Below, in pieces: positions 1 to 11,685 of a DNA stretch of 64,000 bases. Under the pieces are notes generated by a model, which was not told the origin of the DNA, ran no database searches, and worked only from the letters and a program-made list of their open reading frames with translations. A program made the translations under genes and the position numbers. The DNA is from Fusarium oxysporum f. sp. lycopersici 4287 (taxonomy: Eukaryota > Ascomycota > Sordariomycetes > Hypocreales > Nectriaceae): the NCBI RefSeq assembly GCF_000149955.1, contig NC_030992.1:771952-835951 (forward strand), read 5' to 3'. Every line of letters starts with the position of its first letter. Position 1 is the stretch's first letter.

Positions 1-1594
1 ATAGATAGCCGAGAAGCCTGTCGCCGGCGATCGTTGCTTCTTTCTATCGACCAAGTACGGAGCCTCTGACCACGAGACACCTGCGCTGCAACATCTCAGT
101 GATACAACTCCATTTGTATGCAGCGCTCAGATAGTTAGAGCTTGGCTCGGGGCCAGGAACACTTTTGCTTCCCAGTGTGCGGTTTAAAAGATTCGCGATC
201 AATGTCCACAACTTCCCCGAAGCCAAGCAAACAACATGCAAATTGAAAGATTTGACATTCATCTGATCAAAGGCTCAGACCTTGGCGCAATGACAAGCCC
301 GGCCAAGTCAACAGGCAACAGAATTAAAGATTGGGTCTTCTCCATACCAAGAAGTTCTTGTGGAATGTGCCTTGCACTTTGGGGTAAATTGGGTCGGGTC
401 CACATATCTCAGCTACTGGTCAGCCAGTCCCAGTATTCGATGATCGATTCAGTTTATTTGGACCACAACGGGTGATCCGAGTGGTACACAGGTCACCAAG
501 TATGAGAAGTTGAGCAGCCAAGTTGCCAATGCTTGGTAGCTCCGAGGTATGTAGTCAATCTCAACGCCGCCAATCAAGCTCACCAAGAACTTAGCGGAGG
601 TCAAGATAAGCTTGTCCTTAGCAAACCACCAACGCTGGCCATATCTGGCTCAAATCCACGTGCTCAATATCCGGGGTAAGCGAAAAACACCCAAACCTCA
701 CAGTCATCAACAAAAACTTGCTCTTGGGACGATTCAAGAATTGACGTCAAGTGCAATGTTTGGCCGACAGACTGTGACGCACGCCCAGACTAGCGCCAAG
801 TCACCCTTGTCGTGGGAGGGTCGCCCATTTAAGCTTAATCGAGACGGCTTACCGGGGTCCTTACGCCGATGATCGTTCTTGGGGGAGACATAACGGGCTT
901 GGCAGACGATTTAACGTCGGCGGCTTGGAGCAGGTTTGTGTGAGACTCTTTTGGCTTCATTTTTGAGTTTGCGGAGGATAACCGCTGATTGACTTCGGGC
1001 AGAACTCAATCGACAATTCTCCGACTCTGTGTCACGGTAACGATACGGACGAGAGCACCCCTGCTTGTAAAAGAACAACAAATCTGATACAATGAAGCGG
1101 CCTTAATTGGAGAAACCACGACGTGAAAATAGGCATGCCGTCAGATTGTAACTTCAACTCCCGTTACATCCAACGCGTCATCATCACCCAGTCTCCCCTT
1201 GAAGGATTCGAGAGGCAGCAGCAAAGAGATATCTCACTTCATCTCACCTCTTGGACAACGTCATAAAATGGGCTGCCGAGACAGGGATACACCGAGCTTT
1301 GAGCCGCACACAGCCAAAGAACCCGACGATCATCTTGGCAGCCTCCACTCCTCCATCCTCAAACTTCTTTGAACGTTTGCTCATCGTGTGGAGTAAGTCG
1401 TCTCGAATCCTTTCCAAAGAGCCATATAATAATTGGGCCGTCCCCAGCTTCTGCGACTCTATTGCATCCAAAGTATTCTCTTGACAGAATCCGGGGCCCC
1501 AACTTCTCCCCAGACTCAGTTGCCAGTGACATTATCACCCTCTTGAGTGGCCTGCTTCTCATCTGCTGTCTTGCTTCTTCTAGACAAGCACACG
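1..1594. other. Upstream intergenic region of sugar transporter
   Basis: I see no convincing gene here. Open frames are short (under 110 codons), overlap on both strands and match no family I recognise. The stretch probably holds the promoter and 5' leader of the sugar transporter that begins at 1595. CCGGGG strings, which fit the SYGGRG consensus of the carbon-repressor CreA, occur at 671-676, 852-857 and 1491-1496. Confidence 0.6.
1490..1500 (+). promoter_or_regulatory. CreA-type GC-rich element shared by two transporter promoters
   Basis: The 11 bases TCCGGGGCCCC lie about 95-105 bases before the start of the first sugar transporter. The same 11 bases lie at 8634-8644, about 150-160 bases before the second sugar transporter. 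The string contains CCGGGG, a match to the SYGGRG consensus of CreA/Mig1-type repressors, and the palindrome GGGGCCCC. Binding is inferred from consensus only. Confidence 0.4.
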
Positions 1595-3784
1595 ATGCCT
1601 CTGCCAAGAGCCGACAGCGAGGCTCCGCCCGCCTACGACACGGATCACATTGGCCCCAACAACGACAGCCACCGCAACTCCAGTAGCAATGGTACTTTTG
1701 TCAATGATAATGAGGGCGTTGGCTTCGGCCAGCGAAGAGTCTCCAAGGCAACTCTTCTACGCAACCCTCTGGCTGGCATGACTCGGGAAGAGGTCCTGGC
1801 TGACGTTGACGCTTTTGTCGAGTCCAAGGGCCTCACCGAGCACCGCGAGGATTTCCGAAAGGGGGCTCTCGTTGCTCAAGTCAACAACACACCCGGTGGC
1901 TTTGAGAAAATCGAGATTCTTTCCGAAGATGAGAAGGCGACCTTGAGAAAGGAAGAGACTTCTCGATGGCATCAGCCTTTTGCCTTGTACTTTCTCTGTA
2001 CCCTCTGCGCCGGATCTGCTATTGTTCAGGGCATGGATCAAACCACCGTAAACGGCGCGCAGGTATGTAAAACTGCTTTGTATGCCACTGGCGGGTGTAT
2101 CTAACGATCATAGGAATTCTACTTTAAAGAATTCGACATTACAAATGAATGGATGCAAGGTTTGACCAATGGTGCTCCTTACCTTTGCTCTGCCGTCATC
2201 GGTTGCTGGACCAGTCCGATTCTCAACAAGTATACTGGCCGTCGAGGAACCATCTTCATCTCTTGCGCTATCTCCACAATCACTGGTTTCTGGATGGCTT
2301 GCACCACCTCGTAAGTCTTCTGAGCCTGTCCCGAGGCTTGGGATCTCGCTGACATCTGCCAGTCTTGGTAACTTCTTGGCTGCTCGTTTCATGCTTGGCT
2401 TTGCCGTTGGCGCCAAGTCTAGCACGACACCCGTCTACTCTGCCGAATCCACACCGAAGAACATTCGTGGAGCCCTAACTATGATGTGGCAGGTGAGAAT
2501 ACCCTCAATAGTGTTGAAGGTTCATAGTCTAATCAACCTTCCAGATGTGGACTGCTTTCGGTATCGCCCTTGGCTTTATCGTATGCGTTGCTTTCCAAAA
2601 TGTCACCATAATCGGCGGCCCGAACTCTCCATGGCGCTGGATGATGGCTTCAACCTCTATCCCTCCGCTGATTGTCATGCTTCAAGTGTACTTCTGCCCC
2701 GAATCTCCCCGCTGGTACATGGAACGCGGCCGATTTGACAAGGCTCTCCGATCCGTCAAGAAGCTTCGCTTCTCCCCTGTCCAAGCTACTCGTGATATGT
2801 ACTACGCCTACAAGCTGCTCGAGATTGAGCGTGGTGAGCGAGAAGGCCGAAACCTGCTCAAGGAATTCTTCACTGTACGCCGTAACAGACGTGCTGCTCA
2901 GAGTGCCTGGTTCTGCATGGTAAGATATCTAACCCCAACATGAGCCCCAACCCTCTGATTTAGAATTTTGCTAATATTGTCGAAAGTTCATGCAACAATT
3001 CTGTGGCGTAAATGTGATCGCATATTACTCTACTTCCATTTTCACCGATGCCAACTACAGCCTTTCTGAAGCCCTCCTCGTCTCCATGGGTGGCGGCATC
3101 ATCAACTTCCTCTTCGCCATCCCTGCAATTTACACCATTGATACCTTTGGACGCAGAAATCTCCTTCTGGTTACCTTCCCTCTCATGGCAGCATGCCTCT
3201 TCTTCACTGGTGGAGTATTCCAACTTAGCGACGAACCTCGTGACCCCAAGATCGCCACCATTACTTTGGGCCTTTATCTCTTCATGGCGGTCTATTCTCC
3301 TGGTCTTGGACCTGTGCCTTTCACCTACAGCGCTGAGGCTTTCCCTCTCCATATCCGAGACATCGGTATGGCCTCCAGTACAGCTATCACCTGGGGCTTC
3401 AACTTCATCATCAGTCTCACCTGGCCAGCTCTACGAAGAGCCTTCTCTAATACTGGTGCCTTCAGCTGGTACGGTGCTTGGAATATTTTTGGTTGGATCT
3501 TCTGCTACTTCCTCCTTCCTGAGACTAAGAACTTGACTCTTGAGGAACTTGACAACGTTTTTGGTGTCTCCAACAGAGAGCATGCTTCATACTACTGGAG
3601 AAAGCTGCCCTGGTACCTCAAGAAGTATATCCTGCGCAAGGATATTGCTCCTTTCCCTCCCCTGTATGAGTTTGCTGCCAATGACGGACATTATCCCCAT
3701 GAGAAGCCTGATACGAGCCATATTGAGGGTAACAACGCTGTCGGAGGCACTCAGGATAAGGAACTGTTCCCCGGGCCCCGATGA
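1595..3784 (+). CDS. MFS sugar transporter (maltose/lactose permease-like)
   Basis: This is a twelve-helix proton-coupled sugar importer of the major facilitator superfamily, expected in the plasma membrane. Exons: 1595-2062, 2114-2310, 2363-2492, 2545-2919 and 2987-3784, giving 655 residues in a closed frame. Visible family marks are the loop GRRG after helix 2, PESPRWY before the central loop, the aromatic QQFCG region opening helix 7, and PETKNLTLEELD after helix 12. The cytoplasmic N-terminus is long (about 140 residues before helix 1), as in many fungal hexose and oligosaccharide permeases. The in-frame upstream start candidate is not ATG, so ATG at 1595 was chosen. Substrate cannot be read from sequence; the nearby rhamnosidase and second transporter make plant glycosides plausible. 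Confidence 0.88.
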
Positions 3785-4410
3785 ACCACTTAATCATGAG
3801 GCGTCTGGATGAGGAGGAATGATATTTTGAATGAACATTATGTATTAGTTATAAAGTAAATGCTTGGCATTTAGTCAAGAGTGGGTAGTGTCGTGGTTTT
3901 TAATGTACATTAGGAGTTAAGTGTATTTGTCTGGAGGAACAATATGAAGTAATGAACTTGATCATATGAGATGAAGGCCATGTTGCAGTACTAGAGTGAT
4001 TATTTCATACGAAGTGTCGAAGTCAAGTCTCTTGAAAGGGGTCAATGTTTCAGAATTCAATACAAGCCACCACATACATCATAGGCTTGAATGCGCAGCT
4101 GAAGTGGTATCCAGCACCCAATGACGGGTTTTATATCACAGCCTGATCAGTGTTGAGAGTGCGTGATTGGTTTGGAGAGCTGCATAAATCCACCTTGACA
4201 CCACCTTCTACACCACTGCAGTAAGACGGGCTTGCATTATGGCAAATGAAACAATGAGTTAGAGGACTTGAACAGCAGGGAGTTAAAAATAGCATGGACT
4301 AGAAGAGTGGTAATGGCTCTTTTGTATTAAATCAGGCTCTCGCACTTCTAGCTTCGGTATTTAATTCTCTATCTGTCCTCTACCTGCTGACCTGGAGCGA
4401 AAAGCTTCGT
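3785..4410. other. Intergenic region
   Basis: This holds the 3' end of the sugar transporter and the likely promoter of the next gene. No gene, RNA or repeat was recognised. Confidence 0.6.
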
Positions 4411-6696
4411 ATGGCTACTTCAATGAGACAATTGTTACTCAGTTGCGACACAGAGCGTGATACAGAGCAAGATTTACCAAGGGAGCCCTTATCGCAGAAA
4501 GGCTCAACTTGGCGAGGGATATTCGGCTACATACAATCAGGCGAATCATCAGTAACCAAGGCATTCAAAGACGCCTTTTATGATCTGACCTCCTTTGGAA
4601 AACCTCACAAAAATGATCGACGATTCGAATTGAGTCTCATCCGACAGGTTCTATGGGTCGGTTCCTGGAACTTATCTGTCCTCGGCTTGCTCATCTATTT
4701 ATGTCTGTTGCCACTGGACTTCAGCGACGAAGAAAGCCCCTGCCAGCCAGATGGAGAGTTTCGGTTCGGTGAGATAGATCGGCGTGGTAGTTTTGATTGG
4801 TGGGCGCCTAGGGGATTCTTTTAGATTACGCTTGGCTTTGGTCGACTTAGTTTTGGGACCGCAAAACTTATTGACGTTATATGGGACTTGGTAAGTGCCC
4901 GCGGCGAAGGCTAGACCTGATGATTATGCGATTAACATAGAGTTATAGGTTGTTGGTCGAGGGGGCCAAACACTCATGGCTCTCGTATCATGGCGAGTGT
5001 TTGTCGAATATCTCCAACTCTCTCTTATTACAAAGCCGGCGGCTTATAGCACAGTGTGGCTTATCAGGTTCCAGAAAGACAACTCCGCGCTCGCAAGCTG
5101 GAAACTGGCCTCTGGCTTCTTCAAGGTTGGCCTCGCATCCAAAAAGGTCATGTGCTTCATGATTTGGACAGCATTACTCATTCTTGCTTTCCCGACATTT
5201 GCCAGTTCAGTGACCGGTTATACGCCGTACAATAAGGCTTGCGTTAACGGCACTACTGGAAAACTCATCCAGTTTCCGGCAATCGCCCCTATCGCTTATG
5301 TGATACGAGATAGGGATAGAGTAGATGATCTTCACAAGGACTATCCCGTGTTATGGAAAGGCAGTAAGGCGATTTACCAGGCACATAGTCAAGTACGCAA
5401 GCTTACAAGTTAGACTCAACAATGACTTCCAGGTCTTCTGCGGAGCTTTTTGACACGTGTGATGGGTGGGAAGACGTGAATAACACACAGGCTGACTGCC
5501 AGCTGCAGAGAGACGTCTCACAATGTATGCACCCACAAGTCTGTTTGGTCAGGGTATTGAATATTGACTACTCGCTAGATGTTCAGCTCTATGGATTTGA
5601 TGGAAAGGGTGGTCACGAAACAAAGCACGGCCAGAAAACCTATTTCCGTAACAAAACACTGGACTGGCCACCCCTCAACGTCAAGGCGTTCTATCTCCCC
5701 ACCCCATTTTACTGGAACTGGACGGCCAACTTTACCGGCATGGCCTCTTCAACCCCTCTTAACCCTTATCGAGACAGTTCAGAATTGACATTTCTGGTTG
5801 AGGATGAGGTATACAATGTGAAAGATGTCCAAGCTGAAGGAATATGTCAACCAATAAAGAGTGGAGTATGTTCATAGCATTGTGATCCCACCAAAAGCTG
5901 ACACGCATAGGAGTCTGTCGAATATCAATGGGGCTTTTCTTTTCTTCAGTTATTCGTCATGACTGTTCTTCTTCATTCATGGAGTATTGGCCTTGTTGTG
6001 TTATGGACGACCGCACACTTGACGCTAAAACGAAATAATATCGCAGCATCGCCTGAAGGCTGGAAGAGTCTTCTCAAAATGACGGACGGAATCAAAGAAC
6101 AATTGATGTCTGCTGGCATGATTTGGGAAAACCTCAGTGACAAAGAACTGCAAGGCGAGATTCAGCTACTTCTCACAGGGGGGCCAGTCCCTATATCGTC
6201 GGAGGAATCTCATCCAGATAAACCCCTACCTCAAGGACATTTCAGTCTATGGCGATGGATGTGGAAGCACAAATTGCGTCTTCTAGAAGGTATCTTCTTT
6301 ATTGTTTTCACTTGCCTGGAAAATACTCTTCGTTCTGATGGACTATACTACCACTTCGACAAAGGGGTTTTCTGTATGGTGGTCGTTTTGTACACCACTG
6401 CAAGCATGATCATCGCCTGTGCCCTTGGAGCGACATATCGGCAGAGGCTACTAATCCTGTTGGCAAGCATTGTTTTATGCTTCCCCTTCTTGATGTACGA
6501 TGCCACGGATCGCAATCTTATCTTGCCTGGGTTCTGTTTGGGAGCATGGCCTGCCTTTTTTCTTGGTTCTTCGCCCGGAAGTCGTGCTGTCTTATTTATC
6601 ATTTCTGTTCTTTGTAATTACGTTGGTGTTCTTGACTTCTTTATCTCTGCATTTAAAAGTCGGCGACCTTACTATTATCATTATCGAGAACAATAA
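4411..6696 (+). pseudogene. Multi-pass membrane protein of a fungal uncharacterised family, interrupted by in-frame TAG
   Basis: Exons 4411-4890, 4949-5392, 5446-5865 and 5911-6696 join with every boundary in phase 0, a frame of 710 codons including the terminal stop. It predicts several membrane helices around a luminal or extracellular loop with Cys residues and N-glycosylation sequons. The segment around codons 155-170 (DVIWDL-VVGRGGQ across an intron) is one I associate with a widespread fungal membrane family of unknown function. Codon 138 (4822-4824) is TAG, directly after GFF and before ITLGFG; the frame is otherwise open. A CAG-to-TAG change would explain it. I found no GT on a codon boundary that would splice the stop out in frame. 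A weak alternative intron at 4764-4850 keeps frame but removes the apparently conserved segment. The gene is therefore either a recent pseudogene or spliced unusually. Confidence 0.65.
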
Positions 6697-7214
6697 GTCA
6701 GCAGACTAGGAGGCAACATGGCTTCTCTTCCTACGCGTAGGAGGCTAGTTTCGAGAGTTTCGAAAGTCATTTACCGCCTCAGGATATCCTTACTAGCCTC
6801 TGATCCTTCTGAAGCTTAAACCCAACTCACCACGTTAAAAATACGGGAATAAGTCCCTGAACACGCTGTTTTGTAGAATGTTGAACTTCTATTGGCTTAC
6901 TCAACGGTTTATCAAAAGTCAAGTGCGTCATTACCTGCACCTAAATCCAACGCCCATAAACTATCATGGTTGTTCATTGGCTTATTCGTTGCTTACTCAT
7001 CCGTCTTCACCTCGCATCGAGTTCTGGGCCTAACATCGTGGTATCGTGCTGTCTAGGGAGGCTGGCTAGTGGGACAAGGGTCTATAATCTGACAAACATG
7101 AGATATTCTGTTAAGAACTGCATTGAGGCGCAGCATGAGATGTTTTATCTCTTTCCTTCCCCTCTTGCAGTACTTTCTCAGATATTTTGAGCCTCAAGCT
7201 GAGCTGTTGTTACG
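6697..7214. other. Intergenic region
   Basis: No gene was recognised. A perfect 14-base palindrome (TCCTACGCGTAGGA) lies at 6729-6742; its meaning is unknown. Confidence 0.55.
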
Positions 7215-8089
7215 ATGCTTGGCCTTTTACCAGCTTGTGTTGCGGTTATAGCTTTTGCGGGCCATGTGCAGTGTAGTTCCGACTTCATTACACCCGAATT
7301 ATCGAGTGCACCGTGGTCCGAGAATCAAGTTTATGAAGTTGACGACGAATTTGAAATCAAATGGGAAACCGATCATAAAGGCTGCAATCTCTTCCTATGG
7401 CAGGACTATCCGAAATTGGCGGTGGAATGGTACAGCAAATTGCTAGGTAAATATGATCGATATTCCTGTCTGGTCCCCAATTGGCTAACCAGAGTCAAGA
7501 AAACACAACTGAGACTTCGCACGTTTGGAACGCAAGTTCGAGCGGTTTCTCTCAAGAGTCTGAAGACATTGTCTTTCACTTTGCTCTGTACTCATCGGAC
7601 AAGGATATCCCGCTCGCAAATTCCGGATCCTTCAATATCTCAGGAACAAATTCTTCAAAGCTCAAAGCAACATCTGTATCAAATTCAATACCAGCTTCGA
7701 CATTGTCTCAAGCACCAGAAACCTCGACGGGTTCACCGGAGACAACACATCACTCAGCAACAAAGTCCGAAAATGACCCAGGATTATCGACGGCAGCATT
7801 GGTTGGAATTTCAGTTGGCGTCACAGTAGCGGGGCTTTTAATTTCTGGGGGCGTAGGCCTGTGTCTATGGAGACGCTTCACGCGTAAACGGACGACGGAG
7901 CGAGTGGATAGCATCGAGAAATCCGATTTTACAAAGGCTGAACTGGGCAATGCGCAGATATTACAAATAGGAAGTTCAGAGCTTGATAGCACGAGGGATG
8001 CAGCTGAGCTTTGGGATACGCAAAAGCCGGGAGAGCTAGGAGATGAGAACAAGATACGGACGATATACGGACTTCATGAGGCGCCGTAG
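7215..8089 (+). CDS. Secreted-type single-pass membrane protein, Ser/Thr-rich stalk
   Basis: Two exons, 7215-7446 and 7500-8089, give 273 residues. The intron carries GCTAACC as branch site and ends at CAAG; other acceptors break the frame. Order of parts: signal peptide (residues 1-20, ending VQC), an extracellular region of about 100 residues with a WQ and a W-N-A-S motif typical of small Ig-like fungal surface domains, a Ser/Thr-rich linker (about 115-165) likely O-glycosylated, one transmembrane helix (about 172-197) followed by RRFTRKR as stop-transfer, and an acidic cytoplasmic tail. This layout is common in fungal wall-sensing or surface proteins, but the ligand and role are unknown. 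Confidence 0.72.
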
Positions 8090-8795
8090 TTACAATAGAG
8101 TACGACAAAATTGAACGAGGTTGATTGAAAGGTATCTTTCTATGGTGTTTCCTTACTTTTACGGATCCTTATGTGCCGTAACATAAACCTAGTATGTCTC
8201 ACAATGGCACAACGTTAGAAATCAATAGTTATTCCTGTTGAGTCTTTGCACTCTTGCCTGCCTAGGGTCTTAAAAGGTTTGTTTCAACTTTCTTTTTTTG
8301 TCTTTGGCAATGGTTTTGGCTTGATGTATCTGGTTGAGAAATCATTAGCTTGGTGTCCCAATCAATCATCTGGGCAAGACATGGCCACCAACATTAAATC
8401 ATGTCAGTATTCCAAAAAGGCACAAAATGAACTTCAGGACATGCAACCTATGGAAAAATTAAGTCGTGGTATCATATGATCCGTACGATCAATCAGCCAA
8501 TATTACTCGGTATGAAATGCACCGAATTCCCTCCACTTTCCCGACCAAGGGTGCTTCAATTCAAGCCTCCAGACTTTTCCTCCTCCACAGATCCGAAAAC
8601 AATCCCAGCTAATGCGGGGAGATCTGTCAATCGTCCGGGGCCCCAGATGCACCATGAGCTTAATTGGTATCGTGCCGGTTGAACCACGGCACTGGATCAG
8701 GAGATGGAACTAATTATCATCCTGTCCCTATAAGTAACTCCTGATACCAAGCTTGATCATGATGTTCACACTCAACATCATTGAGCTTCTCAAGA
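8090..8795. other. Intergenic region, promoter of second sugar transporter
   Basis: No gene was recognised. It contains GCGGGG at 8614-8619 and CCGGGG at 8635-8640, both fitting the CreA consensus, about 155-180 bases before the next start codon. Confidence 0.55.
8614..8644 (+). promoter_or_regulatory. Paired CreA-type sites
   Basis: Two SYGGRG matches 15 bases apart lie before the second sugar transporter. The downstream one is embedded in the 11-base string also found at 1490-1500. Closely spaced pairs are the arrangement usually needed for CreA repression; function here is inferred. Confidence 0.4.
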
Positions 8796-10586
8796 ATGTC
8801 GAACATTGAACGAACTACGAGCAAGGCTGACTCCATTGGAGTTGACCACAAGGAGACTATCCTAGCTGTTGAGGTTGCGGAGGAGAACAACACAACTGTT
8901 TGGAAGCTCCTGAGAGAGAATGTTCGTGTCATCATTTTCACTTGGTTCGCGAACTGTGGTGCATTCCTCTTCGGATATGATGTCCTCGTCCAAGGAGCCA
9001 TCAATGCCCTCCCTATGTTCTCGTAAGTTGAAAACCTCCAAACCCATATCTGATACAAATGGCTGACCAGGCAGAATCACCTTTGGTTCTCCCTTTGGCG
9101 AGACCTTCATCCTTCCAGCCTTGTGGCAAGGTCTTTGGCAGGCTTTTAGCGCAATGGGAATCATGGCTGGCGCAGCAAGCAATGGCTTCCTTCAGGATCG
9201 GTTCGGTCGAAAGATCATGTTTGGAGTTGGAGGTCTCATCTCTGCCGTTGGTAAGTCGAGATAGGAAAGCTTTAAATATTGATCCAGTCTAACTTGGGCT
9301 TTTCCAGGAACTGCAATTACCTTTGTGTCCGGCAATCCCGAGACGGTCGAACAAAGACGTGGTGTTCTCTTGGTTGGAAAGTTCTTCATTGGCCTGGCTA
9401 TGGGTATTAGCATGTCGACATGCCAAACATACGTATCTGAGATTTCACCACCCAAGCTTCGAACTATACTTCTCGGCTTTTATCCCTTCATGATCGTGAG
9501 TACTACTATCTACCGACATACAGATGACGCTAACAAAACGTTACTAGACTGTTGGTCAGATGATTGCCATTACGGTCGTGTTCAAGGAGGTCGCTACTAT
9601 GACACACTGGGCTTTCAAGATCCCTTTCGCTTCTCAGTGGGCCTTCTCCGCCTACTCCGTCATCGCAGCCCTAGTCGTCCCCGAAAGCCCTGTATACCTC
9701 GCCGGTAAGAACAAAATAGACCAAGCTAGAAAGGCTTTGACTACACTCGGTTGCGGAAATATCGACGAACGAATATCGATCATCGAAGCTACAATTCAAC
9801 AAGAACAGAGAATGAATACAGAGCAGCCTTCGTTCTCGGAGTGCTTCAAGGGTACCAACTTGCGAAGAACTCGTATTGTTGCTCTGCTCAACACTCTCCA
9901 GCAGTTTATGGGAATAACTCTGGTCTCGAACTCTACCTACTTCTTCATCATGGCTGGCATGACCCCGACTTTCTCGCTCACTCTCAACCAGATCGGCGTT
10001 GGGTTGAGTATGGTATGTACCCTTGTCTCTTGGGTTATCATGTCCAAGGTTGGCCGAAGGTTTGCTATCCTCGCAAGCTTTCTTGTTGCTGGAGCCATCT
10101 TTATTGGTATGGGCGTTGCTGGCTTCTGGCCCCAGAACCAAACAGCATTGAGGTGGGTTGCCCCAAACTACTTTACCACCGTTTTATACTAACAACTGCT
10201 ATAGATTCATCGGCGTATCTCTTCTTCTAGCTGCTTGCACCGGTAACTTGGGCACAGGATCAGCATATCCCATCGTGGCAGCCGAAGTCCCTTCAACCGT
10301 CCTTCGAGCCAAGACTCTTGGTATTGGTTTCTTCGTCAACGCTTTCATGACCTGGGCTTTCGCTCTTTGTGTTCCGTACATGTTCAATGCTGATCAGGGT
10401 AACCTGGGAGGCAAGATTGGTTTCGTCTTCTTTGGCTTCTGCGTCATTGGATTCGTTCTTACCTGGATCGAAATCCCCGAGACCAAGAACATTACTTATG
10501 CCCAGATCGATTATCTCTTCCAGACTAAGACTCCGGCGCCAAAGTTCAAAGAAAGGTCTACTACTGCTATTACTGAGGAGGCATAA
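8796..10586 (+). CDS. MFS sugar transporter next to rhamnosidase
   Basis: This is an MFS sugar/proton symporter-type membrane protein. Exons: 8796-9022, 9075-9250, 9308-9495, 9548-10152 and 10205-10586, giving 525 residues, the usual length for the family. Visible marks: GYDVLVQG in helix 1, the loop DRFGRK after helix 2, the QTYVSEI region, PESPVYL before the central loop, QQFMG in helix 7, GRR after helix 8 and IPETKNITYAQID after helix 12. ATG at 8796 is the first in-frame ATG. It lies 1.1 kb upstream of, and on the same strand as, the GH78 alpha-L-rhamnosidase. That enzyme lacks a signal peptide, so this protein is a natural candidate to import its rhamnoside substrate; this is inference from position. 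The promoter carries CreA-type sites. Confidence 0.88.
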
Positions 10587-11685
10587 TGTTTCAAATTCAA
10601 CGACCTTAGCAAGGATAGGGAACTTTGAGTGTTAATAGTGCTGATTGATATCTCTGGTGATTTTACACACAGGGTTGCTGCCTTGTTCCATATCGATATG
10701 GGGTTCATGATAGCCTGCGTTGATAGCCAAATTCGAATCAAGCATATTCTACAGATGCGCTGATGGTTGTTGTGAAGCGATGTTCCAAGCTTTTAGTCAT
10801 CGTTGAAGAATGGTTGCTTGAGTTCGGGTAGATGTAAGAAGTATTTGTCTAATGCAACGTGCATGGCTAGCCCAATCTCTTCGAGAAAGTATCGACATAC
10901 TCTGGTTTGGATCTGGCCACAAAACAGAATGGATTCTTCTCAACCCCAAGTAAAGTTGGATGTAAAATGAATATTTGGAAGAGCTAGAAGCTAACTGTCT
11001 AAGGAGGTAAGAAAACTTAGGACCTTCATCCTAACTAATAAAAAGATTTTAGGTAAGTTTAGTATATCTTAGACCTTTAGACCACTTAATTTTGACACTC
11101 TAGGTTAATTTCAGTTATCTTCTTGTTTCCCTGGGAGCCTCTTGCAACGGTATGGGTCATTGTGTTTTGTATTCTACAAAATCGTCCTAGATTTCATTAT
11201 GTCGAGCCAATGCATAATTCCGTTACGTAGTGAGACCCATGTATCATCTACGTAGACTCGTGTATGAGACTCACGAAGCTATAATGAACCGACTTTTACC
11301 CATACATTCACCCGCTAGGGATCAAAGTCGATCATCAGACCACTAGATCCTTCATAGCTCGGAGCTGTCGATGCACTCATCAAACTCTAGACCGCTCCAG
11401 ATCGGTCCCCAACTCCAAAATTGGAAATAATTTCACCTGAGGGGTACATGATGAAGCGAAGTTCAGCCGTAAACCGCACCTAGCGGAACGTCTCCTCATC
11501 GGGATGTGGAGGAAGCCAAGTCTAGCCAAGAGCCTCATCGGTTGTCATTGACCCGACGTTAACAAATGACCGAAAGCTGGAGCTGGCGATGATATCGTAT
11601 CATTACAAAAGCTCTCATCTCGTGAAACTACAATGAGCTGACTGACGCCTTGTCAGGGTTGTCTTCCATTCCAGCCACCATTACA
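10587..11685. other. Intergenic region before rhamnosidase
   Basis: About 1.1 kb without a recognisable gene. It contains one copy of a dispersed AT-rich repeat (11047-11098), and a GTGGAG (SYGGRG match) at 11506-11511 in the rhamnosidase promoter. Confidence 0.55.
11047..11098 (+). repeat. Dispersed AT-rich repeat, copy A
   Basis: About 50 bases that include GTATATCTTAG and TTTAGACCA-TTAATTTTG-CAC. They align, with a few substitutions and a small gap, to the reverse complement of 55868-55923, 44 kb away. It may be a fragment of a miniature transposon or another dispersed repeat; I cannot define the full element. Confidence 0.55.

Noticed and set aside
4764..4850. Alternative intron that would remove the TAG at 4822
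   Set aside because: It keeps frame but needs a weak GTTCGG donor and deletes the segment that looks conserved; kept only as an alternative explanation.
6729..6742. 14-base perfect palindrome
   Set aside because: Isolated, not repeated elsewhere that I can see, and not next to a start codon; probably chance.
11650..11685. Upstream extension of the rhamnosidase frame
   Set aside because: The extension begins at TTG, while a good ATG at 11686 gives a normal N-terminus.
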